DNA from: Polyodon spathula
Lineage: Eukaryota > Chordata > Actinopteri > Acipenseriformes > Polyodontidae
Direction of reading: 5' to 3'
DNA length: 64,000 bases
NCBI RefSeq assembly: GCF_017654505.1
Contig: NC_054534.1
Location: forward strand, 12,379,071 to 12,443,070
Positions 1-9,565 of the stretch are shown here, one piece after another; position 1 is the stretch's first letter; each line of letters begins with the position of its first letter. Below the pieces are notes generated by a model that saw only the letters and a program-made list of their open reading frames with translations, had not been told where the DNA came from and ran no database searches. The translations under genes and the position numbers were made by a program.

Positions 1-1560
1 GTGACCTGCGACAATTAAGCTTTGTAACGAGAAATGCGTTAATTAACTACCTATAGCATCGACTCAATTTCAAAGCATTAACAAATTGATTTAATTAACA
101 CATTTTGTTTCATTTGCTGCTAAAGCTCTCATTACTATACCATGAGTTTGATAAAATAACACCGGTTTTTGAAAATCCTGCTCAGAGTGGCAACTTAAGT
201 GTCAGAGGGATTTTTTTGTTAGAATTATTTTATTTATTTCTGCCTGGTTATTCTCGCGGACAACCTGTCAGAACTCACTTATAGTCAGACATTACAGTAT
301 TTTTCAATAGGCCTACTGGGGCATGGTCATCTTTAGAAAAAGTTAATACTTGATATGTTTGCAGCAGACTGGAATTCTGAGTGCTTTGAAGTTGTGAATG
401 ACATAAAATGAAACAAATTGAAACAAGTATTCATTAACATTTTAATATCATTAATATTATTTACTGTATCTTAACATCAGCAAATGTAAGTGCAAATGAT
501 TATATGATGCACCTATACACTCATTTTAAGATATGGTTGCTACTGAAGCATTCATGTGATGTTCTGAATCTAGTCATCACTGCCTAGGGCTCAGCACAGT
601 CTAAGGCCGGCCCTGGATAAATATTCATGTCATGGAAATATTAGGAAAATGTTAAAATTAGATTTTAGAGTGGATGTGAAGAATCATGTTGTAGAATCAG
701 ACTTTTTAATGGAAGACTCAACCTTGCCCCTATATAATTACTTTAGTGATTACAACCCACTATGTAGTACCACAGCATCAGTGCATTTTAATTCATCAAT
801 CTAAATTATTAAAAATGGCTTGGGATGTTAACAGTTCAATATAAAATGTATCATTCGTGGTGCTAAAACAGCGCTGCCCATCCATACACAAAACTGATCT
901 TGTTAGCGCTGCATATTAATGAAAGCGAGGGGTTACAATTACAGTTACAATCGCTCTAAAATATTACCAAGTGGTTATCTGTGCAAGCTTACATTAGACA
1001 TACTGTCTGTTTTATAATATGGATGTTTCTTTGACATCTTATGCCTATAATTTGTGTAAAATCTGATTGATTTAAAAAATGTCTACAGTGTATGCCGGGT
1101 GGGGGAACAAAAAATGCCTAATTTAAATTGTTAAAACACAGTGTTCCCCTAAAACTGCTAACCCCCAGCTAATAACAGGTGTATAACCAAGTTCATATTG
1201 TCATCATTTACTATGTTAGTGAAACTCTTATCTAGTTTTGTATTGTTTTATTGTGTTATTCTAACATAAGCATTAACTATAACTTAATAAATATAAATAT
1301 TTACTAGTGCAAGCCATAGAGAATTAACACACACACATGTGTGTGTGTGTGTGTACTGTCTTTCTGTGTTTCCTACACTAAAAGTTCTTTGAATAGTCTG
1401 ATTAGTATAAAGCATGAAGAGAAAGGATAGTATTAGTGTTTGTACAATTTGAAACACTACCATTATGCTACTCTGGAACACTGCTAGTATTATGAGAATC
1501 CAGCTTAAAACCTAAAACCTAAAATCTAAAATAATACTAGCTGGCACAACTCCTGGGACA
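1..1560. other. AT-rich non-coding stretch
   Basis: I see no gene here. Short open frames are isolated, lack splice signals and resemble no family I know. The only distinct structure is a CA/TG dinucleotide tract near 1,328. Confidence 0.6.
1328..1354. repeat. (CA)n(TG)n microsatellite
   Basis: A short CA run passes directly into a TG run, so the tract is self-complementary and could fold into a hairpin. Confidence 0.85.
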
Positions 1561-1639
1561 GGTAGTCCCAGGACGTGGTGCAAAGCAGGAGGGGTATCCC
1601 CAAAGAAAAATAATCTACCAACATTAGCCAATTCTGTCC

Positions 1640-2066
1640 AATTTCCCTGTTAAATCTGGAGGGTAAGATATTATTCAGGATAGTGGTTGTCAAACAAAGG
1701 TTGCCAGTTTATGATCTACTGAAGAACCACATGATCGACACCCCCATACTGAAAGCTGGTATCCCAGGCTTTCCGGGATACTTGCAGCACGTCAGTGTGA
1801 TCTGGCAACAGATTCGGTTTGCAAAAAAGGAGAAGGACCTCCATGTAACATTCCAGGATTTATCTCATACATATGGTTCAGTGCTCCTCTGGACTGCATT
1901 TGAGTTCTTCAGCGTACCACTGAAAAAACTGTGTGATAAGATCAACAGCTCAGTGCCAGTATCAGCAATCTCTCACACAGAGAACAACATTCCTCTGTCC
2001 AGGAGAGCAACCAACAGGAAAGATTTTTCAATTGAAGATTCACCTGGAACAACTAGAGGCTGCTAG
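1640..2066 (+). pseudogene. Reverse transcriptase fragment of an unclassified retroelement
   Basis: The frame from 1,683 carries residues IDTPILKAGIPGFPG, then KEKDLHVTFQDLSHTYGSV and LLWTAFEFF. I recall this pattern (KAGIPGFPG, then DLHVVxLDLANAxGSVPH) from a group of reverse transcriptases common in fish and cnidarian genomes; the second block would be the first RT catalytic-aspartate region. Here that block reads QDLSHTYGSV, with VPH missing after GSV. Upstream codons in another frame continue the similarity, so the copy is frameshifted. No YxDD motif is present, so the palm core is missing. The subfamily is not assigned and the identification is from memory. Confidence 0.5.
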
Positions 2067-2239
2067 AGATTGGAGATTGCAGGCAGATTTTGGCCAGTGC
2101 CTTATTTTCTCACCAGATATTACCACAACTACCCTTTGACCTGACATTGCCCTGTGGTCAGTCTCCATGGCAACCAAATATGATGCTAAATCAACACAAT
2201 CAAAGATTGCACTTTAACATTAAAATGCAATCTTTGCAA

Positions 2240-2410
2240 ACATTCTGAAATTTTCTGTAGAGATCTCGGTTCCCGTAGGCAGGCGCATTACACAGGACGA
2301 GGCAATCCACACACAGGTGGAGGGCGGACGCAAACCCGGTACCTCTCGCACCAAAGCATATCGCCGATACCGCTGTACAAAAGAGCCGGGTCCTTTGCAA
2401 GGAGCTATAT
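2240..2410 (-). repeat. tRNA-like SINE or tRNA-derived repeat (tentative)
   Basis: Read on the minus strand, the segment has an A-box-like stretch (ACAGCGGTATCGGCGATA) and, about 30 bases on, a B-box-like stretch (CCGGGTTTGCGTCC). This is the spacing of an internal Pol III promoter. The body is GC-rich against AT-rich surroundings. It does not fold convincingly into a functional tRNA by eye, so a SINE head or retroelement fragment is more likely. Confidence 0.35.
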
Positions 2411-2916
2411 CGGGCTGATGTCTTTGGATGTTATTAGGTCACCTACCAGCCCTGCTGCTGCCTTCCCCCGTGCAGGCTACAGTACCTACTTGTTTCAGAG
2501 GGAGTTCTGACTGAATAAACCACATGCTTCTTTTCACATAGAGGCTGGCAGATCGAAAAGATGCAGCATTATACAGTGTTCAACGTTTTTGGTTTTTATC
2601 TTTACAAAAAAAAAAAAAATACAGATTTTTTTCAGAGTTTACTTACATATATTAAAATAGCGATAAAATCGATAAAAAAAAAAAAAAAAGTTTTTAATTG
2701 AAACATTGGTAAAAATCGGGGGGACAAAAACTCTCAGTATACTCACTTTACATGTGAAATATGATGCGTGGAAGTAATGGTTTCCGATTAATAATGTCGC
2801 ATGTATGATAAAGCGGAATCTGTACGTTTGGGATATCGCTGTGCTGACGGAAATAGTATCTACAGAAGGTATGAACATGACATCAGCACAAAACAAGCCA
2901 TGATTATTCGCCTTTG
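2411..2916. other. Non-coding, A/T homopolymers
   Basis: There is no gene I can support. Runs of A near 2,606-2,619 and 2,675-2,690 look like degraded poly(A) tails or simple slippage. Confidence 0.5.
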
Positions 2917-3620
2917 TAGCAGGGCAGGAACACCACGAAGAGTGGGTTTTGTGTATACTGTAAACAATATTGTGTAATTGAATAATGCAGTACCTGTCGC
3001 TTCCGGCAGAGTCTGCCTGCTGTGTGTGATTGCCAGCTGTGGATAATCAGCAGGTAGGTGTGTTCAAGCACGGGGTCAGGTGTAGAGGTCCTGTTTGTTC
3101 TCCTCGGGGCTGCTACGAAGCCAAGGACAGCGGGCTGAAGATCCTCCACGCTAACCTGAACAGAGACCGAAATATGTTGCTGAAATCCTCCGATCGCCGT
3201 GAATGTGACCCGGGATCGAAGCCAAAAGAAGCTGCCAAAACCGCCGACTGACGGAGTCGGGGTTTGTGTTGATACATACAGATTATTTCGAGGATGGTAT
3301 CTCCCCATAAGGTATAGCGAGGTGAGCAAGCGGGACCTCAGTGCATTAGCGAGTAGCGCACGCCGTTTTTATGGCACATTTTATTTTATCGTTTCTCTAT
3401 TGTGTTTTATTTTGTTTTTTCGCACGCTTAACGTATGCACTCAGTGAGCTGCCAGGGTTGGTAGTGTCACGTGTGCTGTTCTCCCTGTGTGTGTGTGTGT
3501 GTGTAAATAAATCCTGCGCGCCTGCGGGGTGTGTCAACTTCAACCTCTGTCTTGATCTCCTGCCTGTCCCTCAGAAGCTAACGCACTCACCCACGAGCAA
3601 GATTCCTGTTACAGCCTTGA
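2917..3620 (+). repeat. Putative solo LTR (family unknown)
   Basis: The segment starts TGTAGCAGGGCAGG, is GC-richer than its flanks, and has a (TG)n tract followed by an AATAAA-type signal at about 3,506, then a T/C-rich tail ending near CACTCACCCA. That is the usual layout of a fish LTR (TG start, polyadenylation signal in the R region, pyrimidine-rich U5). I could not find a convincing target duplication or a second copy in the window, so the boundaries are approximate. Confidence 0.35.
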
Positions 3621-4742
3621 AATCACAAAAAAAAAAATTGACAGAATTAGATGGTGCAAGCCATCGGGAGACGCGTCAAAAATCACACTGGACATTTCCA
3701 TCCATGTGTTACATATAAGTTTACAAACTAAAGCATCACCATTTTCTGTCAGATATTTACGATGTAACAGTGTCTATTAGGCAGTGTTTTAGCTGATGGA
3801 CAGAGAGTACTGTCGCACAAAGTCACAATACATACCTCTCTGCAATAAACAGTGGCTGTCCAGCAAAACACAGCGCTCTGACAAACTCATTAACAGTCAT
3901 TCTGTGCTGTCTTATTAAAGCGTGTGTACAAGCTGCATAAATGCATTGCTTGTCTCTCAGTTCACTTTCTTCTTTTAGTTTAATGTGTCGCTTATTTTTC
4001 AGTATGTTCTTTTATTGTCAGTGAGAACATGTAACACAATGCAACAGTATTTGCAGGGCTATCATCCTCTGCCTCATCTGAACCACTTCTGCTATTTTTG
4101 CTTTTTGTATACTTTGAAACATTCATTTTCTTTTGAATACTCATAATGTGATTTATGTTTTTCTCCCTGTTCCTCATCCACTAAAAATATTATGTAGAAG
4201 TTACTATACTCAGCAATTGCCACAATAATCAGGCTTTGATTGACAAACATAATAAGCTGATAATGTACAATGAACAAAGTGCTCATAATCTCTCAAGGAC
4301 CAATAGTACATGAATTCCACATATACACTGCAGTTGCATTAAACATTTTGCTTTGAACTAATGACTTTTTTTTTCAATGTAGTAATATGACATGCCTGCT
4401 ATCTTTGAAATCAAATTTAAATATCTTCAGACTTTCTAACTTGGTAATTCATCTTCTCTGACAGCTTCAATCTGATAGCAGCTTCACATGCACAGTCAGA
4501 AGGGATGGCTCAATGCTCTTTGTTTCTGTGGAAACACTTTGTTTTCATTTTGTATGTGGTGCTCTACATGTTCACACAATGGAAACAGTCACTTCCATTT
4601 GTATTCTGCTGGCTGACAATTGATTTCAACACTGTTTTTAAACACTTGAACCTATTTGCTATTACTCAGGTGTCAAACACTTAACACATTGCTAATAATC
4701 TTGTGTAATGAGTACATGCAAATAGATTTAATATGACATTTG
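3621..4742. other. Non-coding stretch
   Basis: AT-rich sequence without a gene or repeat that I recognise. Confidence 0.5.
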
Positions 4743-4990
4743 GACCCCATGCAAGTAATAGGAGGCAGTGTAGTCTGGTGGTTAAAGTCCAGTAACCAGA
4801 AGGCCTCTTTGTTCACTTTGTTCAAATCCCACCGCTGCCACTGACTGACTCACTGTGTGACCCTGAGCAAGTCACTTAACCTCCTTGTGCTCCATCCTGC
4901 AGATGAGATGTCCTATTGTAAGTGACTCTGCATATAATGCACAGTTCACAGCCTACCTCTGTGAAGCGCTTTGTGATGGTGGTCCACTAT
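4743..4990 (+). repeat. tRNA-derived CORE-SINE (MIR-like)
   Basis: The head has a Pol III A box (TAGTCTGGTGGTTA at 4,771) and B box (GTTCAAATCCC at 4,820). The middle carries the CORE-SINE signature CTGTGTGACCCTGAGCAAGT, known from MIR-type SINEs, followed by CACTTAACCTCC. The tail contains GAAGCGCTTTGTGATGG, as in LINE-derived SINE tails. The copy is fairly well preserved, so the family may have been active more recently than mammalian MIR. Confidence 0.8.
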
Positions 4991-6156
4991 GACCTCTGTA
5001 TGCTCATTTGTTAACATTTGTTCAAAAGATTTGTGCACTGATGGTTGCTTTGCTAATTTTGTTTCTAAATCAAGCTCATGATAATTGAATTTCACATGCA
5101 CATTTAATGTTATGCCATATTGGTTATGTGATTGCTTCATTTTAATGCTGCTTGTGCAGTCTAATCTGTATCATAATCATAATAAATAATGGCTATTTAA
5201 AAAGTATGTATTACACCCTCAGAAGTGGTCTCACGCTCACAACTTGGATAATTCTCAGGCTCATGATTTATAATTGAGTGTCATTGTTACTTATTTATTA
5301 TGGTGATAAACAACATTATATTTAGTGACACAGTTAAAACTATACACTTCACATAACTGCAGAGCTTTTCAAACCTTCACGGGATTATGTTGTTTTTCTT
5401 GCTTAAATGAGTTTGACAGTGAATCATTGCAATGACAATTTACTGTATGTCACCAACACAATGTTTAATAATATTTATGTGATTTAAATATATAAGTAAG
5501 CTTGAAAGATTTTTTTTTTTTTTTTTCTTTTTCTTCAAATTACACTACGGGTCTCTGCTCAGTATGAAGAGGACCAGAGTAATCCTGCTGAGAGGGTCAT
5601 TCATCCTTGTAGACAGAAAAGATAGTGGTATCCCTCTCATGACCCAGCATTTCTGGACAGAACAGTGAAAGACCAAAACACATAAGAACAACACATCGAA
5701 AAAAAACAAAAAAACACTCTCTACCCCCACTGCCTTACATGAGTAACAATGAATAATGAATAACACATAATCAAGGCAGTTATTGTGTTCTCCATGTAGA
5801 GTGTGACAGACAGAGATAAAGATATCTAGGTCAGTAAAATAATTAAATATTTAATCTAAAATTACAGTAATACTAAATATAATCCATACTAGATAGAAGG
5901 GTTCTCGCAGCGCTGTTGAGCGTAACGGGCTGTTACGTTGCCTGGAAAAATAACGCTGTATTCAGGCCGCAACGCTGTGTTTTCATTTTGCGTAACAGAC
6001 AAAAAATAGTAATAATCCTGTGAAACATTGTTGATTATTGCTTTCTGTGAGAAATTGGTTTGATTAAAATACTTGTTTCAGCTCTCAATACTCTTCAATG
6101 GGTTGGTTGTGACAGCATGTTCTTTGGTGAGTGAAATGTGTGCTACAAGGAGATAC
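4991..6156. other. Non-coding stretch
   Basis: AT-rich, with a T-run at 5,509-5,526. A GC-richer patch at about 5,900-6,000 repeats AACGCTG-like words but belongs to no element I recognise. Confidence 0.45.
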
Positions 6157-6350
6157 ATACATTTCACAAACCCAACACATCACCCAGGTAACACCATCCC
6201 TATTGTGAAGCATGGTGGGGACAGCATCATGTTATGGGGATGCTTTTCATCGGCAGGGACTGGGAAGCTTATCAGGGAAGAGGGCAAAATGGATGGAGCT
6301 AAATACAGGCAAATACTTGAGGAAAACCTGCTTCAGTCTGCAAAAGCAAC
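6157..6350 (+). pseudogene. Tc1/mariner transposase fragment
   Basis: The plus-strand frame encodes a piece of the catalytic region: [20 protein letters not shown], then [20 protein letters not shown]. It lines up with the same part of the longer Tc1 copy that lies just to the right on the opposite strand. No terminal repeats flank it. It is either a remnant of an older insertion or a rearranged piece. Confidence 0.85.
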
Positions 6351-6535
6351 ATTTAATGAGGCATCACTACTTTAGTCTAATAATAAACAGAACACACAAA
6401 TGAGTACATTCAACTAAGACTCAGACACTCAAAACTGGATATATCTAATAACAGTAAATTGGGATTAAATGAATATCAACAGCTGGAGAATCATGATGCT
6501 GACATTTTCTTGTCCCTGCACTGGTGAACCATATA

Positions 6536-8145
6536 CAGTGCCTATAATAAGTATCCCCCCCGGACATTTTCACAATTTGTTGTGTTACAACCTGAAATCT
6601 TGTATTTAAATGGGATTTATTTTCACAACCTACTCAACACTTTGAAGAGGCAAGAGACATTTTTATTGTGAAACAACAGTTAATGAAAAAAAAAAACCAA
6701 AAGACTGAAATGTCTTGGTTAGATAAGTATTCACCCCCTGAGTCAATACTTGGTAGATCCACCTTTGGTAGCAATTACAGCTATGAGTCTTTTGGGGTAA
6801 GTCTCTACCAGGTTTGCACATCTGGATCGTGCAATATTCGTCCATTCTTCTTGGCAAAATTGTTCAAGCTCTGTCAAGTTGGATGGGGATCGTTGGTGGA
6901 TAGCAATCTTCAATTCTTGCCACAGATTGTCAATCGGATTCAAGCCTGGGATTTGACTGGACCACTCTAGGACATTCACTTTCTTGTTTTTTAAGCTACT
7001 CCAGTGTTGCTTTAGCTGTGTGGTTAGGGTCATTGTCCTGCTGAATGGTGAAAATCTCCGTCCCAGTCTTAGGTATTTTGCAGACTGAAGCAGGTTTTCC
7101 TCAAGGATTTGCTTGTATTTAGCTCCATCCATTTTGCCCTCTACCCTGACAAGCTTCCCAATCCCTGCCGATGAAACGCATCCCCATGGCATGATGCTCC
7201 CACCATGCCTCACAACAGGGATGGTGTTACCTGGGTGATGTGCTGTGTTGGGTTTGCACCAGACATAACGCTTAGCATTTAGGCCAAATAGTTCAGTTTC
7301 ATCGGACCACAGAATCTTTTGCTACATCTTTTCAGAGTCTCCCACATGCATTTTTGGAAATAGCAAGCAGGATTTTACATGTTTTTTTTTCAGAAATGGC
7401 TTCCTTCTTGCCACTTCCATACAGGCCAGATTTGTGGAGTACCTCAGCTATTGTTGACACATTGACAGTTTCTTTCATCTCAGCCGTGGAACGCTGTAGG
7501 TCTTTCAGCGTTGTCATTGGCCTCTTGGTGGTTTCTGTGACCAATGCCCTTCTTATCTGGCTGCTCAGTTTGGGAGGAGGGCCTGCTCTAAGCAGCTTCT
7601 GGGTGGTGCCGTATACCTTCCACTTCTTAATGATCGACTTGACTGTGCTCCAAGGGATATTCAATGCCTTTGAAATCTTTTTATACCCCTCCCCTGATCT
7701 GTGCCTTTCCACACCTTTATCCTGGAGTTGTTTGGAAAGCTTCTTGGTCTTCATGATAGTATCTTTGCTTTGAATGCACTACCCAACCGTGGGATCTTAC
7801 AGAGACAGGTGTATTTAATCTGAAATCATGTGAACTACTTTTATTGCACACAGATGGATTCCGTTTAACTTACTGTGTGAATTCTGAAGGCAATTGGTTG
7901 CACCCAAGCTTATTTAGGAGTGTCATAGCAAAGGTGGTGAATACTTATATAATGAAGACTTTTCAGGTTTTTATTTTTAATTGATTTGTTTTTCACCTTC
8001 CCATTTTATCACACATTGAATGTGTTGAGTAGGTTGTGTAAATGAAAAGAAAAAAAAATCCTATTTAAATGCATCAAGATTTCAGGTTGTAACACCACAA
8101 ACTGTGAAAACGTCCAAGGGGGGTGAATCCTTACTATAGGCACTA
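6536..8145 (-). mobile_element. Tc1-like DNA transposon with terminal inverted repeats
   Basis: Both ends match as inverted repeats. The left end reads CAGTGCCTATAATAAGTATC; the right end, read in reverse, begins TAGTGCCTATAGTAAGGATT. A TA dinucleotide borders each end (6,534-6,535 and 8,146-8,147), the Tc1/mariner target duplication. The repeats include a conserved block, seen as AACCTGAAATCTTG on the left and CAAGATTTCAGGTT on the right. The interior holds a broken minus-strand transposase. At 1.6 kb the element has the usual Tc1 length. Family membership is certain; the subfamily is not named. Confidence 0.93.
6743..7754 (-). pseudogene. Tc1 transposase, frameshifted
   Basis: The N-terminal frame (7,332-7,754) starts MKTKKLSKQLQDKG and carries the paired-type helix-turn-helix (GYKKISKALNIPWSTVKSII) that binds the inverted repeats. 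The C-terminal frame (6,743-7,213) has HGGSIMPWGCVS and LNPIDNLWQELK, the end of the DDE catalytic domain. The last acidic residue is Asp where Tc1 enzymes normally have Glu (PIENLW). The middle is frame-disrupted, so no full enzyme can be made from this copy. Confidence 0.93.
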
Positions 8146-8786
8146 TACATAATTCAATTAGCTATATTCATTATAATGCATTACTTGACTTTATAGTTGG
8201 CAGCAGTGTGACTAAATGGAGACAGTGGATCATTATTTACAGAAAGACATCACATTTTTTTAATGAGTTGTAGTGGCAAAGGCACAAACACTCACACATC
8301 ACAAGAGAAGCATGAGCAATTCATGTATCATCATTTAGACCAATTTTCTAGTTTTAGAAGCACACATTAATTACAGCACCCCCCACAAAGTCAATGCAAG
8401 AATAAAAATATAAAGAATAACTTTTAATTGCACAGTTAATGATGGAGAGCACTTCTTGTTTATACCTGTGTTTTAATATCTGTATCCGAGTGTTCGGAAA
8501 CAATGATAATTTTTAAGTTGCGCACACCCTATAAATACAGCCCATAAAGGATTTCTGGGGCCTGCTTAACACACAGGTTTTCTCTTCAGGTATTGCAAAA
8601 TATCCCTGGAGCTATTTAAAATGTCATGTGACCTCAATGTGGTAGCCATATTAGGTCAAAGGCCATTGTTATAAAATACATTGGTTTATATAACTGTGAC
8701 TATGAGGTCTCTGCACCAATTTATTTCTGACTTTCAGCCAAAGTCGCTTTATAAATCCCACAGTATTGTATACCCCAATATGGCAG
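8146..8786. other. Non-coding stretch
   Basis: No gene or recognisable repeat. The last five bases (GGCAG) are the left target duplication of the adjoining LTR retrotransposon. Confidence 0.5.
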
Positions 8787-9496
8787 TGTAACAGGGAGAG
8801 ATCTGTGCTGACTCTGCTGGCGTGTTCACGGGCTGCAGGAAGAGGGCGGCAGTCGCCCAACAACCGCCTGTGAGTCATGGCAGTGACACGGGGAGGTGGG
8901 AAAGTGTGAGTGTGGACTTTCCCCCTCTCTGAATGGCCGAGAGGCGGGTCTTGGGTGATTGTCGGTCCTATAAAGTAACGCTCTGTTGTTTCCTCAGGTC
9001 TGCCCACTTAGACGCACTAAGGGTGCGGACACTTTGATTCAGGACCGGGAATCAGCGAGACAGAGAGAGAGAGCGGGGAACCCTTGGGCAGACCCCGGCG
9101 TATTGTGGAAGAGCAGGCGAGATAGCCGAGAGAGTAGGACGGTGATCCGGGTCGTGCGGGTAGCGGCGACCGGGATAACGCTGCCGAGTGCAGCACCTTT
9201 TATTTGTAGTTTTATTACTGTTTTATTTTCCCTTGTTCTTTTCGCCTTCTGTTTTCATTATTATTTCTTTGAGCACCTGCGAGTGCATTTGCTGTTCGTG
9301 TACCAGCTGTGGTATTTCCGTGGTGCTGTCTATCATCGTTGATAGGCAGCCCACGGTCAACAGTGCCCTCTACCGGAGGGAAAAATTACAGGGAAAGGAA
9401 AAGAGCCGGCTTAAAATAAAACTGGGCACCTGTGTGGTGTTTTCCAAATACACCTGTCTGTCTCCTTGTCAGTGAATTACCCACACCCCTTCCACA
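8787..9496 (+). repeat. 5' LTR of Gmr1-type element
   Basis: It begins TGTAACAGGGAG and ends CCCTTCCACA, with a TG...CA frame. It holds a TATA box at 8,969 and AATAAA at 9,415. Open frames inside it are not genes: the same ones recur in the 3' LTR. Confidence 0.95.
8969..8975 (+). promoter_or_regulatory. TATA box in the 5' LTR
   Basis: TATAAAG lies about 180 bases into the LTR, upstream of the presumed R region. The 3' LTR has TATAAAA at the matching place (14,102), one of the few differences between the two copies. Confidence 0.65.
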
Positions 9497-9498
9497 CG

Positions 9499-9515
9499 TG
9501 GTGTCAGAAGTGGGA
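9499..9515 (+). other. Primer binding site
   Basis: TGGTGTCAGAAGTGGGA begins two bases after the 5' LTR, starting with TGG, as expected for pairing with a tRNA 3' CCA end. The priming tRNA was not identified. Confidence 0.75.
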
Positions 9516-9565
9516 TTCACTGGCACTGCCCCAAGCAGTGCAGCTAGAGAAGGAGCAGACTAGCG

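Noticed and set aside
4743..4990. Functional tRNA gene
   Set aside because: A and B boxes are present, but the segment continues into a CORE-SINE body and does not close into a cloverleaf.
8669..9007. Minus-strand open frame of 112 codons, nearly identical to part of one at 13,727-14,140
   Set aside because: It lies inside the LTR and recurs because the LTR is duplicated; it is not a separate gene.
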